Part shown: piece after piece, positions 16,640 through 26,024 of the stretch
How the letters are laid out: every line of letters begins with the position of its first letter
Numbering within the stretch: position 1 is the first letter of the stretch
Assembly: GCF_002356335.1 (NCBI RefSeq)
Contig: NZ_AP018165.1
Location: 1,116,001 to 1,180,000, forward strand
DNA: 64,000 bases
Source of the DNA: [Mycobacterium] stephanolepidis
Lineage (GTDB): Bacteria; Actinomycetota; Actinomycetes; Mycobacteriales; Mycobacteriaceae
Reading direction: 5' to 3'
Made by a program: the position numbers and the translations under genes
Notes under the pieces: model-generated
Seen by the model: the letters and a program-made list of their open reading frames with translations, nothing else
Databases searched by the model: none
What the model was told of the DNA's origin: nothing

Positions 16640-16663
16640 CCCCTGCCATCGATTTGAGCCTTC

Positions 16664-17224
16664 ATGACCACTGCATCTGTCCTGGATCTGCGCCGCCCTG
16701 CCTCCGCCGGATCCTCTCCCACTCGCCTGCGACTGCCGGATCTGCTCCGTATCACCGATGAGGGCGCCGACGACGCGCTGCACGGCCGCTTCGACCATCT
16801 GCTGCCCGAGGGCGGGCTTCCTGTCGACGAGCGCTGGGCCACCCGCATTCACGCCGACGACGAGCTCGATGTCTGGCTGATCAGCTGGGTGCCCGACAAA
16901 TCCACCGAGCTGCACGACCACTGCGGTTCGCTCGGCGCACTGACCGTGCTCAACGGCTCTCTGCATGAATATCGCTGGGATGGAAGCCAACTGGTGCGCC
17001 GTCGGCTCGACGCGGGGGATCAGGCCGGATTCCCGCTGGGCTGGGTGCACGATGTGATGCGTGCACCTGAGGCGCCCGTGCGCATCGCCACCGGACCCAC
17101 GCTGAGCGTGCACGCGTACTCGCCGCCGCTGACCGCTATGTCGTATTACGAAGTGACCCAGGCCAAGACGTTGCGACGCAGCCGCACCATCCTCACCGAC
17201 GAGCCCGAAGGACCGGCGGCATGA
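16664..17224 (+). CDS. cysteine dioxygenase-like cupin protein (Rv1065 homologue)
   Basis: This 186-residue cupin has the metal-binding HDH motif at residues 84-86 (STELHDHCGSLGALTVLNG) and a C-terminal VHAYSPPL segment. That segment carries the third His and the catalytic Tyr typical of type I cysteine dioxygenases. The predicted reaction is oxidation of L-cysteine, or a related thiol, to the sulfinate with Fe(II). The stop overlaps the rhodanese start by 4 bases. The leader peptide with tandem Cys codons upstream supports a role in cysteine disposal. Confidence 0.82.
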   Translation: MTTASVLDLRRPASAGSSPTRLRLPDLLRITDEGADDALHGRFDHLLPEGGLPVDERWATRIHADDELDVWLISWVPDKSTELHDHCGSLGALTVLNGSLHEYRWDGSQLVRRRLDAGDQAGFPLGWVHDVMRAPEAPVRIATGPTLSVHAYSPPLTAMSYYEVTQAKTLRRSRTILTDEPEGPAA

Positions 17225-17589
17225 CGGTGCACGATCTGCTGGCCACGGCGCGTGGTCGGCTGCGGCGCCTGCCCGCCGACGAAGTCCCCACCGCGCTGGG
17301 CCGCGGCGCGTTCCTGGTGGACATTCGCCCCGCCGCGCAACGTGCGCAAGAGGGTGAAGTGATCAATGCCTTCGTCATCGAACGCAACGTCCTGGAATGG
17401 CGGCTGGACCCCGAAAGTGACGCCCGCATCCCTGAGGCGGGCAATCACGACATCGAATGGGTCATCCTGTGCCAAGAGGGCTACACCTCCAGCCTGGCCG
17501 CGGCCTCGCTGCAGGAGATCGGCCTGTACCGGGCCACCGATGTCATCGGGGGATACAAGGCCCTCAAGGACAAGGGCATCCTGATCTAG
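17221..17589 (+). CDS. rhodanese-like sulfurtransferase (Rv1066 homologue)
   Basis: This 122-residue single rhodanese domain has FLVDIRPAAQRAQEG near residues 30-45 and the active-site loop ILCQEGYTSSLAAASL with Cys84 as the predicted persulfide residue. It overlaps the dioxygenase gene by 4 bases (ATGA). The two probably handle excess cysteine sulfur, either passing on or detoxifying sulfane sulfur. No signal peptide is present, so it should be cytoplasmic. Confidence 0.88.
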   Translation: MTVHDLLATARGRLRRLPADEVPTALGRGAFLVDIRPAAQRAQEGEVINAFVIERNVLEWRLDPESDARIPEAGNHDIEWVILCQEGYTSSLAAASLQEIGLYRATDVIGGYKALKDKGILI

Positions 17590-17651
17590 GCACGCACGGC
17601 AGCTGTCGCATAGACGCGGGCACCACGTGCGATAGGTCCAGGACGTCTGGC

Positions 17652-18149
17652 TTAACCGAAGTCGCCCGCGTCGCGCCGCAGGTGCGTCAGCACCGACACC
17701 AGCGAGCGGGTGCGTGAGGGTGACAGCCCGATCTGTGCGAACACCTTGGCGTTCAGGTCGGTGGTCGCCGCCGAACCGAGATCGCGTCCGGCATCGGTAA
17801 TCTCCACCAGCGTTCCGCGTCCGTCGGCGGGGTTGGGCACCCGGCGCACCAGCCCCGCCTCCTCCAGCCGGTCCACCGTATTGGTCACCGAGGTCGGGTG
17901 AACCTGAAGTCGCGCACTGGCTTTGGCCATCGGCATGGAGCCGGCCCGGCTGAACGACAGCAGCATCAGCAGCTCGTAGCGCGAGAAGGTCAAGCCGTGC
18001 GGGCGCAACACATCTTCGACCCGCGCCAGCATGATCTGGTGGGCACGCATCACCGACGTGACGGCGGCCATCCCGTCGGCGACCTCACCCCAGCCGTTCT
18101 CAACCCAATGGCGATGGGCATCGTCGACGGGATCGAACGGCAGAGTCAT
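17652..18149 (-). CDS. MarR-family transcriptional regulator
   Basis: This 165-residue regulator has a winged helix-turn-helix: LTFSRYELLMLLSFSRAG, then MAKASARLQVHPTSVTNTVDRLEEAGLVRRVPNPADGRGTLVEITDAG. Both helices for dimerisation are present. It lies only 15 bases downstream of echA8 on the same strand, so it is probably the last gene of the valine-degradation operon. It is a good candidate to bind the tandem palindromes upstream of mmsA. The ligand may be an acyl-CoA or branched acid; that is inference. Confidence 0.88.
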   Translation of the reverse strand: MTLPFDPVDDAHRHWVENGWGEVADGMAAVTSVMRAHQIMLARVEDVLRPHGLTFSRYELLMLLSFSRAGSMPMAKASARLQVHPTSVTNTVDRLEEAGLVRRVPNPADGRGTLVEITDAGRDLGSAATTDLNAKVFAQIGLSPSRTRSLVSVLTHLRRDAGDFG

Positions 18150-18164
18150 GGTTCCGACGAATCT

Positions 18165-18938
18165 TTACCGGTGACTGAAGTTGGCGGGGCGCTTCTCGAC
18201 GAACGCGGCCATGCCCTCTGACTGGTCAGCGGTGCCGAATGCCGAGTGGAAGATCCTGCGCTCGAACAGCAATCCCTCGGTGAGGCTGGACTCGAAGGCC
18301 CGGTTGACGGCTTCCTTGGCCATCATCGAGGCCGACAGAGACATCTCGGAGATGGTCTTCGCGACGGCCTTGGCCTCGTCGAGCAGGCTCTCGGTGGCGA
18401 CCACGCGCGACACCAGACCACTGCGCTCGGCCTCGGCGGCGTCCATGTTGCGCCCGGTGAGGATCATGTCCATGGCCTTCGCCTTGCCGATGGCGCGGGT
18501 GAGCCGCTGTGACCCGCCCATGCCCGGCAGTACGCCGAGTTTGATCTCGGGCTGTCCGAACTTGGCGTTCTCGGCGGCGATGATCAGGTCGCACATCATG
18601 GCCAGCTCACATCCGCCGCCGAGGGCGTATCCGCTGACCGCGGCGATCGTCGGGGTGCGCACGGCGCCCAACTTTCCCCAGGCGGCGAAGAAGTCGGAGC
18701 CGAACATGTCGCTGAACGACTGGTCGGCCATCTCCTTGATATCGGCACCCGCTGCGAATGCCTTCTCGCTGCCGGTGATGATGATCGCCCCGATGCCGTG
18801 ATCGGCGTCGAATTCGGCTGCGGCGGTGGTGACCTCATTCATCACCTGCGAGTTCAGCGCGTTGAGCGCCTTGGGCCGGTTCAGGGTGATGACGGCGACG
18901 CGGTCGATCCGCTCGGTGAGGATGGTTTCGAAAGTCAT
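18165..18938 (-). CDS. echA8: enoyl-CoA hydratase EchA8-like
   Basis: This 257-residue crotonase has the oxyanion-hole segments [13 protein letters not shown] (near 60-72) and [16 protein letters not shown] (near 100-115). The catalytic Glu pair is [19 protein letters not shown] near 130-150. It is very similar in length and motif layout to EchA8 (Rv1070c). In this operon it can supply the hydration of methacrylyl-CoA to 3-hydroxyisobutyryl-CoA. The start overlaps the mmsB stop by 4 bases. Confidence 0.92.
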   Translation of the reverse strand: MTFETILTERIDRVAVITLNRPKALNALNSQVMNEVTTAAAEFDADHGIGAIIITGSEKAFAAGADIKEMADQSFSDMFGSDFFAAWGKLGAVRTPTIAAVSGYALGGGCELAMMCDLIIAAENAKFGQPEIKLGVLPGMGGSQRLTRAIGKAKAMDMILTGRNMDAAEAERSGLVSRVVATESLLDEAKAVAKTISEMSLSASMMAKEAVNRAFESSLTEGLLFERRIFHSAFGTADQSEGMAAFVEKRPANFSHR

Positions 18939-19816
18939 GACGCTCCTTGAATTCGCGTGAAGATCGCCGAGAAGTCTAGGCCCGAGCCGCCCGAGGTATT
19001 GAAGTCGTCGTAGATATGGGCGGCCGCAAGGCCAAGCTGCGCATCAACTCCGTTGGTGCGCACCGCATTGGCGGCCAGCCCCAAGTCCTTGGCCATCAAC
19101 GCGACCGCGAAGCCGGGTGTGTAGTCGCGATTGGCCGGGCTGGTGGGCACCGGCCCGGGGACCGGACAGTTCGACGTCAGTGCCCAGCACTGCCCCGAGG
19201 CGTTGGCCGCGACATCGAAAAGCGCCTGATGACTCAGACCGAGCTTCTCGCCCAGCGCAAATGCCTCGCTGATCGCGATCATCGAAATCCCGAGGATCAT
19301 GTTGTTGCAGATCTTCGCGGCCTGCCCCACGCCGGGGCCGCCGCAATGCACGACGCGCTTGCCCATGGCGGTCAGAATCGGCTCGGCGTCGGCGAATACG
19401 GCGTCATCGGCACCCACCATGAATGTCAACGTCGCCGCGGTGGCGCCGGGTACGCCGCCGGAAACCGGAGCGTCGGCGAAGCGATGGCCTGCGGCCGTCG
19501 CCGCGTCATGTGCGGCGCGGGCGTCGGCCACATCGACGGTGGAAGAGTCGATGAACAGCGTGCCCGGGCGCGCTGCGGGCAGCAGTTCCTGATAGGCGGC
19601 GAGCACATGCTCGCCCTTGGGCAGCATGGTGATCACCACCTCGGCGTTCGTGGCGGCCGCCGCGCCCGATTCCGCCAGCGGTACGCCGGCCTCGGTGGCG
19701 GCAGCACGTGCCTGCTCGGACAGGTCGAAGGCGGCCACGGCATGCCCGGCCTTCGTGAGGTTGACCGCCATCGGTAACCCCATGTGGCCCAAGCCGATAA
19801 AGGCAATGTTCGTCAT
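18935..19816 (-). CDS. mmsB: 3-hydroxyisobutyrate dehydrogenase
   Basis: This 293-residue beta-hydroxyacid dehydrogenase starts with [17 protein letters not shown] (NAD(P) Rossmann motif). It also has the substrate motif [21 protein letters not shown] near residues 115-135 and the catalytic Lys in [10 protein letters not shown] near 170. It oxidises 3-hydroxyisobutyrate to methylmalonate semialdehyde in valine breakdown. ATG 19816 overlaps the hydrolase stop by 4 bases; a GTG two codons earlier is less likely. Confidence 0.93.
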   Translation of the reverse strand: MTNIAFIGLGHMGLPMAVNLTKAGHAVAAFDLSEQARAAATEAGVPLAESGAAAATNAEVVITMLPKGEHVLAAYQELLPAARPGTLFIDSSTVDVADARAAHDAATAAGHRFADAPVSGGVPGATAATLTFMVGADDAVFADAEPILTAMGKRVVHCGGPGVGQAAKICNNMILGISMIAISEAFALGEKLGLSHQALFDVAANASGQCWALTSNCPVPGPVPTSPANRDYTPGFAVALMAKDLGLAANAVRTNGVDAQLGLAAAHIYDDFNTSGGSGLDFSAIFTRIQGAS

Positions 19817-20844
19817 GACCACTCCAGATCATCACTGACCGGCTGGAAGAAGGCCTCGACATCGGCCGCCGTGACCTCGGCGAGTGTCTTCGGATTCCAC
19901 TGCGGGTTGCGGTCCTTGTCGACCAACTGCGCCCTGATGCCCTCGACGAGGTCGTGGGAGCTCACCGATTGGCTGGACACCCGGTACTCCTGCGTGAGAA
20001 CTGCTTCCAGCGAGGGCAATTCGCGCGCCCGCCGCACCGCTGCGAGCGTTACCGACAAGGCGATGGGGGAGCGGGTCAGGATCTGATCGGCGGCCGCGCG
20101 GGCACGTTCGTCGCCATGGGCCTGCAGTGCCGCCACGATGTCGGCGACGCTGTCCTTGGCATAGCACTCGTCGATCCAACTGCGCTGGGCAACAAGGTCA
20201 CTCGAGGGGGCGATGGCGCCGTGCACAGTGAGTGCGGTGGCGATATCGCTGTCGATGATGGCCTTGACGAACTTCCCGAGTCGGTCATGGGGCACGTAAT
20301 GGTCGGCGAACCCCAACGCGATGGCATCGGCACCGGAGAACGGGGCCCCGGTGAGTCCGGCGTGCAGTCCCAGCTGTCCAGGGGCGCGGGACAGCAGATA
20401 GGTTCCGCCCACATCCGGGATGAATCCGATGCCCACCTCGGGCATGCCGACCTTGGAGGTGTCGGTGACGATGCGGGTGTTGGCGTGTCCGGCCACTCCG
20501 ACGCCGCCGCCCATGACGATGCCATCCATCAGCGCCACATACGGTTTCGGGAACCGGCCGACCTGGGCGTTGAGTTGGTACTCCTCGCGGAAGAAGCGGC
20601 GGGCCACCACACCGTCGATCTTGGCGCTGTCGTGGATCTGAACCACGTCGCCACCGGCGCACAGGCCACGCTCCCCGGCGCCGGAGAGCACCACGGCGCG
20701 GATCGCGTCGTCGGCCTCCCACTCGGACAGGGCCACCGACATCGCGGTGATCATGTCGTTGGTCAGTGAGTTGATGGCCTTGGGGCGGTTGAGCGTCAGC
20801 AGGCCGACACCCTTTTCGACCCGCGTCTGGATCTGATCCGTCAC
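19813..20844 (-). CDS. 3-hydroxyisobutyryl-CoA hydrolase (EchA9-like)
   Basis: This 343-residue crotonase-fold hydrolase has [17 protein letters not shown] (oxyanion and substrate pocket), [16 protein letters not shown] near 105-120 and [20 protein letters not shown] near 135-155. The C-terminal HIBCH region has [19 protein letters not shown]. The length distinguishes it from ordinary 260-residue enoyl hydratases. It frees 3-hydroxyisobutyrate from its CoA ester before MmsB acts. It overlaps fadE9 by 4 bases. Confidence 0.92.
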   Translation of the reverse strand: MTDQIQTRVEKGVGLLTLNRPKAINSLTNDMITAMSVALSEWEADDAIRAVVLSGAGERGLCAGGDVVQIHDSAKIDGVVARRFFREEYQLNAQVGRFPKPYVALMDGIVMGGGVGVAGHANTRIVTDTSKVGMPEVGIGFIPDVGGTYLLSRAPGQLGLHAGLTGAPFSGADAIALGFADHYVPHDRLGKFVKAIIDSDIATALTVHGAIAPSSDLVAQRSWIDECYAKDSVADIVAALQAHGDERARAAADQILTRSPIALSVTLAAVRRARELPSLEAVLTQEYRVSSQSVSSHDLVEGIRAQLVDKDRNPQWNPKTLAEVTAADVEAFFQPVSDDLEWS

Positions 20845-21989
20845 GCCGGGAGCCCTTCCTGGATAAGCTTGCGGGACACAATGACTCGCATGATCTCGTT
20901 GGTTCCTTCCAGAATCTGGTGCACCCGTAGGTCGCGGACGATCTTCTCGATGCCGTACTCGGCCAGGTAGCCGTAGCCGCCGTGTAGCTGTAACGCCTCG
21001 TTGGCCACCGTGAAACCTACGTCAGTGGCGATGCGTTTGGCCATGGCACACAGCTCGGCCGCACGCGGATCGCCCTCGTGCACCGCAGAGGCGGCACGCC
21101 ACACCATGGTGCGGGCGGCCTCCAGCTCGGTGGCCATATCCGCGAGCCTGAACTGCAGTGCCTGGAACTTGATCAGCTCGTCACCGAATGCCTTCCGTGT
21201 GCGCAGGTACTCGATGGCCTTCTCCAGTGCGGATCGGGCACCGCCGAGTGAGCACGACGCGATGTTGAGCCGGCCACCGTTGAGGCCGCGCATCGCGATG
21301 GTGAATCCGATGCCTTCCTCGCCGATCCGGTTGTCCACCGGAACCCGGACGTCCTCGAAGACAACCTGCGCGGTGGGCTGGGCATGCCAGCCCATCTTGC
21401 GTTCGGGCGGCCCGAAAGACAGGCCCGGTGTGTCCTTGGGCACCACGATGGTCGAGATGCCCCGCGGGCCGGGGCCACCGGTGCGTGCCATCACCACGTA
21501 CAGATCCGCGGCCCCGGCGCCCGAGATGAACTGCTTGACGCCGTTGAGCACGTACTCGTCGCCCTGGCGAACCGCGCTGGTCCGCAAGGCCGATGCGTCA
21601 CTGCCGCATTCGGGCTCGGTGAGGCAATAGGCCCCGATCGTCTCCATGGTGCACATCGAGGGCAGCCATCGTTGCCGCTGCTCCTCATCGCCGAACTCGT
21701 CGATCATCCAGGCGGCCATGTTGTGGATGGAGATGAACGCCGAGACGGCGGAGCACCCGGTGGCCATTGCCTCGAAGATCAACGAGGCATCCAGGCGGGT
21801 GAGCCCGGAGCCCCCGACATCGGGATCGATGTAGATGCCACCCATGCCCAGGGCCGCGGCTTTCGGGAACACCTCGACCGGGAAGTACTTGTCGCGGTCC
21901 CATTCCAGGGCGTGTGGCGCGATGTGGATATCGGCGAATTCCCGCGCCGTATTCCAGATTTCGCGCTGCTCGTCGGTGAGTGAAAACAC
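20841..21989 (-). CDS. fadE9: isobutyryl-CoA dehydrogenase (FadE9-like acyl-CoA dehydrogenase)
   Basis: This 382-residue acyl-CoA dehydrogenase has [18 protein letters not shown] (FAD/substrate signature), the [20 protein letters not shown] segment, and the C-terminal [21 protein letters not shown] with the catalytic Glu region [13 protein letters not shown]-dependent oxidation of isobutyryl-CoA to methacrylyl-CoA is expected from the operon context (FadE9, Rv0752c). GTG 21989 begins [12 protein letters not shown] two bases after the mmsA stop; upstream frame is inside mmsA. Confidence 0.92.
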   Translation of the reverse strand: MFSLTDEQREIWNTAREFADIHIAPHALEWDRDKYFPVEVFPKAAALGMGGIYIDPDVGGSGLTRLDASLIFEAMATGCSAVSAFISIHNMAAWMIDEFGDEEQRQRWLPSMCTMETIGAYCLTEPECGSDASALRTSAVRQGDEYVLNGVKQFISGAGAADLYVVMARTGGPGPRGISTIVVPKDTPGLSFGPPERKMGWHAQPTAQVVFEDVRVPVDNRIGEEGIGFTIAMRGLNGGRLNIASCSLGGARSALEKAIEYLRTRKAFGDELIKFQALQFRLADMATELEAARTMVWRAASAVHEGDPRAAELCAMAKRIATDVGFTVANEALQLHGGYGYLAEYGIEKIVRDLRVHQILEGTNEIMRVIVSRKLIQEGLPA

Positions 21990-21991
21990 CG

Positions 21992-23509
21992 CTAGTCCAT
22001 GGTGGGAATGACGAAGGAGGCGCCTTCTTTGGTGCCGGAAGGCCAACGCTGGGTCACCGTCTTGGTCTTGGTGTAGAACCGGATCGAGTCGGGCCCGTGC
22101 TGGTTGAGGTCGCCGAATCCGGATCGCTTCCAGCCGCCAAACGTGTGGTACGCCACCGGAACCGGAATCGGAACATTCACGCCGATCATTCCGGTGTTGA
22201 CCCTGGCGCAGAAGTCGCGTGCGGTGTCGCCGTCGCGGGTGAAGATCGCGACACCGTTTCCGAACTCATGCTCGGACGGCAGGCGCAGCGCTTCGTCGTA
22301 ATCCTTGGCGCGCACCACCGATACCACCGGCCCGAAGATCTCTTCTTTGTAGATGCGCATATCGGGCGTCACGTGGTCGAAAAGCGAAGCGCCGATGAAG
22401 AATCCGTCTTCATGGCCGGCGACCTGGAGATCGCGGCCGTCGAGTACCAGCTCGGCTCCCTCGGCGATGCCGATATCGATGTAGTCGCGCACCCTCTTGA
22501 GGGCGTCGGCGCCCACCAGCGGGCCGAAGTCGACGCCACTGTCCAGGGATGGTCCGACCACCAGCTCGCGGGCACGTTTGGTCAGGCCGTCGACGAGCCG
22601 CTCGGCGGTGGATTCGCCGACGGGTACCGCAACAGAGATCGCCATACAGCGCTCACCGGCCGAGCCGTATCCCGCACCGATGAGCGCATCGATGGCCTGG
22701 TCGATGTCGGCGTCCGGCATGATGATCATGTGGTTCTTGGCGCCGCCAAAGCATTGGGCGCGTTTGCCGTTCGCGGTGGCGGTCTCGTAGATGTACTGCG
22801 CGATCGGGGTCGATCCGACGAAGCCGACCGCGGCGATGCGCGGATCGTGCAGCAGTGCGTCGACGGCGGTCTTGTCGCCGTTGACCACGTTGAAGACGCC
22901 CGGTGGCAGCCCTGCTTCGAGGAACAGCTCGGCAAGACGTAGTGGCACCGATGGGTCGCGTTCGGAGGGCTTGAGCACGAAGGCGTTTCCACACGCCAGT
23001 GCGGGGCCGGCCTTCCAGAGCGGAATCATGGCGGGGAAGTTGAACGGGGTGATGCCCGCGACCACGCCCAGGGGCTGGCGGATGGAGTACACGTCGATAC
23101 CCGTGCCCGCGCCGCTGGTGTATTCACCCTTGATGAGGTGGGGGATGCCGGTGGCGAACTCGCAGACCTCAAGCCCGCGTTCGATATCGCCCTTGGCGTC
23201 GGCATGCGTCTTGCCGTGCTCCTGGGACAGCATGGTGGCCAGGTCGTCGATCTCCGCGCGGACCAGGTCGACGAACTTGGCGAGGACACGAGCGCGTTGC
23301 TGAGGGTTGCGGGCGGCCCAGCCGGGCTGAGCTTCGGCGGCGTTCGCGATGGCCGCCTCGACTTCGGAAACGTCTGCCAGCGGAACCTGTCGTACCGGCT
23401 TGCCCAACGTCGGGTCGTAGACGTCGGCATAGCGGCCCGAGGTGCCGGGGACGTGCTTACCGGCCACGAAATGTGTCAATTTGGGCAGGGAATCAGGTAA
23501 CGAACTCAT
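21992..23509 (-). CDS. mmsA: methylmalonate-semialdehyde dehydrogenase (CoA-acylating)
   Basis: This 505-residue aldehyde dehydrogenase has the MmsA-type [21 protein letters not shown], the NAD region [15 protein letters not shown] and the active-site [15 protein letters not shown] with the catalytic Cys. It converts methylmalonate semialdehyde to propionyl-CoA, the last step of valine degradation. ATG 23509 ([15 protein letters not shown]) is the natural start. It is the first gene of the minus-strand valine operon, and two palindromic operators lie 55-95 bases upstream. Confidence 0.94.
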   Translation of the reverse strand: MSSLPDSLPKLTHFVAGKHVPGTSGRYADVYDPTLGKPVRQVPLADVSEVEAAIANAAEAQPGWAARNPQQRARVLAKFVDLVRAEIDDLATMLSQEHGKTHADAKGDIERGLEVCEFATGIPHLIKGEYTSGAGTGIDVYSIRQPLGVVAGITPFNFPAMIPLWKAGPALACGNAFVLKPSERDPSVPLRLAELFLEAGLPPGVFNVVNGDKTAVDALLHDPRIAAVGFVGSTPIAQYIYETATANGKRAQCFGGAKNHMIIMPDADIDQAIDALIGAGYGSAGERCMAISVAVPVGESTAERLVDGLTKRARELVVGPSLDSGVDFGPLVGADALKRVRDYIDIGIAEGAELVLDGRDLQVAGHEDGFFIGASLFDHVTPDMRIYKEEIFGPVVSVVRAKDYDEALRLPSEHEFGNGVAIFTRDGDTARDFCARVNTGMIGVNVPIPVPVAYHTFGGWKRSGFGDLNQHGPDSIRFYTKTKTVTQRWPSGTKEGASFVIPTMD

Positions 23510-23823
23510 GGTGTAGCCCCTTGGGAAGCGGTTGGAGATCCGGGAGGTCGGCACTCCTGAATCTAGTTGGACATCCATCTAATGTCTAGTAGGACTTCCA
23601 GCTAAAAATCCTGTTGTTCACAGGGATCTCACAGGGATTTGCCACAGCGGCAGGCCGCGGGCGGTACTGTGAGCCCACGACGTGGCCGGACAGTTCGGGA
23701 ACCAGTGGCGTAAGCATGGAACTCTTGCACTTGCCTGCTCGTTAAACGTCCAGTTGACTTGTTTGACGTCATCCGCGGAGGCCGCATATCGCGGCACCGC
23801 ACTTCCAGGAGAGGATCACGACG
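23510..23823. other. divergent promoter region between mmsA and the Bax1-I gene
   Basis: This is 314 bases without a gene. It contains the tandem operators at 23564-23604 near the mmsA side. A GC-rich plus-strand stretch leads to the GTG start of the membrane protein, with AGGAGAGG at 23808-23815 as ribosome site. I see no further structure. Confidence 0.5.
23564..23604. promoter_or_regulatory. two tandem 18-bp palindromic operators upstream of mmsA
   Basis: TAGTTGGACATCCATCTA (23564-23581) and TAGTAGGACTTCCAGCTA (23587-23604) share the palindrome TAGNTGGANNTCCANCTA with few mismatches. Their centres are 23 bases apart, so they lie on nearly the same face of the helix. Position and form suggest binding of a dimeric MarR or TetR repressor controlling the valine operon. 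Confidence 0.65.
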
Positions 23824-24675
23824 GTGCGAACCACCAGCAATCCCATTCTTCGGTCGTTGCCCGGAAAAGAGGGTGGCGGCTATGCGCAGTTCGGGTCGGG
23901 CGCTGCAGGTGCCGGTGCCATGGCGGCCCAGCAGCTGCGGCAGGACCCCTACACCGCGTACCCGGAGGCGCAGGCCGGTGTATCCCGGCCACTGACCATC
24001 GACGATGTGGTGACCAAGACCGGTATCACCCTCGGCGTGATCGTCGCCGTCGCCGCGGCCGCGTTCTTCTTGATCAGCTCCAACACCGGGCTGGCGCTCC
24101 CGTTCCTGGCGGTCGGCGGCATCGGCGGCTTCATCATGGTGATGATCGCCAGCTTCGGGCGTAAGCAGGACAACCCGGCGATCGTGCTGAGCTACGCGGC
24201 GCTCGAGGGCCTTTTCGTGGGTGCCATTTCGTTTGTCATCCCGGCCAGTGTGGGTGTCGGAGGGGCCAGCGCGGGTGCGCTGATCGGTCAGGCAGTCCTC
24301 GGCACCGTCGGTGTGTTCATCGGCATGCTGTTCGTGTACCGCTCGGGCGCGATCCGGGTGACACCCAAGTTCCAGCGGATGCTGCTGGCCGGTCTGGTCG
24401 GTGTGCTGGTGCTGGCGCTTGGCAACCTGGTGCTCGGGTTCTTCGGCATCGACATGGGTCTGCGCAGCGGTGGCCCGATCGCGATCATCTTCTCGCTGGT
24501 CTGCATCGGCATTGCCGCGTTCAGCTTCCTGGTCGACTTCGACGCGGCCGATCAGCTGGTGCGCGCCGGTGCGCCGGAGAAGGCTGCCTGGGGTATCGCC
24601 CTGGGTCTGGCCGTCACCCTGGTCTGGCTCTACGTCGAGATCCTGCGACTGCTGAGCTACTTCCAGAACGACTAG
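23824..24675 (+). CDS. Bax inhibitor-1/YccA family membrane protein (Rv1072 homologue)
   Basis: This 283-residue protein has a soluble N-terminal tail of about 60 residues followed by seven hydrophobic segments. Among them are LGVIVAVAAAAFFLIS, YAALEGLFVGAISFVIPA and IAIIFSLVCIGIAAFSFLVDFD. The last matches the Bax1-I pattern of the YccA/Rv1072 type, including Asp residues near the final helices. The family may act as pH-sensitive ion leak channels; the role in mycobacteria is unknown. GTG 23824 follows a good ribosome site. A strong terminator follows. Confidence 0.85.
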   Translation: MRTTSNPILRSLPGKEGGGYAQFGSGAAGAGAMAAQQLRQDPYTAYPEAQAGVSRPLTIDDVVTKTGITLGVIVAVAAAAFFLISSNTGLALPFLAVGGIGGFIMVMIASFGRKQDNPAIVLSYAALEGLFVGAISFVIPASVGVGGASAGALIGQAVLGTVGVFIGMLFVYRSGAIRVTPKFQRMLLAGLVGVLVLALGNLVLGFFGIDMGLRSGGPIAIIFSLVCIGIAAFSFLVDFDAADQLVRAGAPEKAAWGIALGLAVTLVWLYVEILRLLSYFQND

Positions 24676-24686
24676 TTGTAGACAAC

Positions 24687-24721
24687 AAAAAAGGGCGCCC
24701 CGTTCGCGGGGCGCCCTTTTT
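24687..24721. terminator. bidirectional Rho-independent terminator
   Basis: A perfect 10-bp GC stem (GGGCGCCCCG / CGGGGCGCCC) with a TTCG tetraloop is flanked by A6 and T5 runs. It lies between the converging Bax1-I and purT genes and should stop transcription on both strands. Confidence 0.93.
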
Positions 24722-24725
24722 CACG

Positions 24726-25925
24726 TCACTGAGAAACGCGGACCCTGCCTGCGGCCTCGGCGGCATTGCGCCGCGCGGTCTCCACGTTCTCGTCGTACGC
24801 CAGGGCCACCCCCATGCGGCGGGTGACGAAACTCTCCGGCTTCCCGAACAGCCGCAGATCGGTACGCGGCACGGCCAGGGCGGCCTCGAGCCCGTCGAAC
24901 ACGACACCTTCCGCGTCGACACCGCCATAGACCACCGCGCTGGCACCCGGGGTCTTCAACGTCGTGTCGACAGGAAGCCCGAGAATCGCGCGGGCGTGCA
25001 GTTCGAACTCGTTCTGCCACTGCGTGATCATGGTGACCATGCCCGTGTCATGCGGGCGGGGGCTCACCTCGCTGAAGTACACCTGATCGCCCTTGATGAA
25101 GAGCTCGACGCCGAAAATTCCCTGCCCGCCCAGGTTTTCGGTGACGGACCGTGCAATGTGCTGTGCACTCCGCAAGGCTTCATCCGACATGGGGTGGGGC
25201 TGCCAGCTCTCGACGTAGTCGCCGTTGGCCTGCCGATGCCCGATCGGCTCGCAGAAGCTCGTTTCGATCTCTCCGCTGTCTCCCAGTGCCCTGACCGTCA
25301 ACTGCGTGATCTCATAATCGAAGTCGACGAATCCCTCGACGATCACGCGGTTGTTGGTTACCCGACTGCCTGCCATCGCGTAGTCCCAGGCCTTCTCGAC
25401 ATCGGCCGGTCCGTCGAGCTTGCTCTGTCCCTTGCCGGAGCTGCTCATCAGTGGCTTGACGACGCACGGGTACCCGATACCGCCGTCGATCGCGGCTTGC
25501 AGCTCGGTCAGTGAGTCACAGAATTGGTAAGGGCTGGTGGGTAATCCGAGTGTCTCGGCCGCCAGGCGCCGGATGCCCTCGCGGTCCATGGTGAGCCGGG
25601 CAGCGCGTGCGGTGGGGATTACCCGCACCGTGCCCTCGGCCTCCAGGGCTTCCAAGGTGGCGGTGGCGATCGCCTCGATCTCGGGGACCACCAGGTCGGG
25701 CTTCTCGGTCTCGATCAGGGCGCGCAGCTGCTCGGGGTCGGTCATCGAGATGACTCGCGCGTGATGAGCGATCTGGTGCCCGGGGGCGTTCTCGTAGCGA
25801 TCGACGGCAATGGTCTCGACGCCCAGACGTTGCAGGGCGATCAGCACCTCACGGCCGAGCTCACCGGCGCCGAGCAGCATGACCCGTGTCGCACGCGGTG
25901 ACAGGGGAGTTCCGATAGTGGTCAT
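24726..25925 (-). CDS. purT: phosphoribosylglycinamide formyltransferase 2 (formate-dependent)
   Basis: This 399-residue ATP-grasp enzyme starts [30 protein letters not shown]. It has [16 protein letters not shown] (ATP-grasp loop) near 150-165, [16 protein letters not shown] near 195, [28 protein letters not shown] near 265-290, and the C-terminal PurK-like domain. It formylates GAR using formate and ATP in purine synthesis. ATG 25925 is the only reasonable start. Confidence 0.95.
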   Translation of the reverse strand: MTTIGTPLSPRATRVMLLGAGELGREVLIALQRLGVETIAVDRYENAPGHQIAHHARVISMTDPEQLRALIETEKPDLVVPEIEAIATATLEALEAEGTVRVIPTARAARLTMDREGIRRLAAETLGLPTSPYQFCDSLTELQAAIDGGIGYPCVVKPLMSSSGKGQSKLDGPADVEKAWDYAMAGSRVTNNRVIVEGFVDFDYEITQLTVRALGDSGEIETSFCEPIGHRQANGDYVESWQPHPMSDEALRSAQHIARSVTENLGGQGIFGVELFIKGDQVYFSEVSPRPHDTGMVTMITQWQNEFELHARAILGLPVDTTLKTPGASAVVYGGVDAEGVVFDGLEAALAVPRTDLRLFGKPESFVTRRMGVALAYDENVETARRNAAEAAGRVRVSQ

Positions 25926-25947
25926 CGCGACTGAACTTTAGTGGCAA

Positions 25948-26004
25948 CGAGACCGAGGTTGTGGCGGGAACGTCTGAGACGAACCCGCCACAACCTCGGT
26001 CTCG
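25948..26004. terminator. long 21-bp perfect intergenic hairpin
   Basis: Bases 25948-25968 pair perfectly with 25984-26004, beginning CGAGACCGAGG. The 15-base loop contains a second small palindrome CGTCT-G-AGACG. It follows the thiolase stop on the minus strand and precedes purT. There is no T run. It resembles the U-less intrinsic terminators proposed in mycobacteria, and it resembles the hairpin at 34925-34980. Confidence 0.6.
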
Positions 26005-26024
26005 GTGTGGAGCAGAACGACGAA

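Noticed and set aside
23564..23604. Reading the TAG..CTA palindromes as part of a CRISPR array
   Set aside because: There are only two imperfect copies with a 5-base gap, no spacers and no cas genes.
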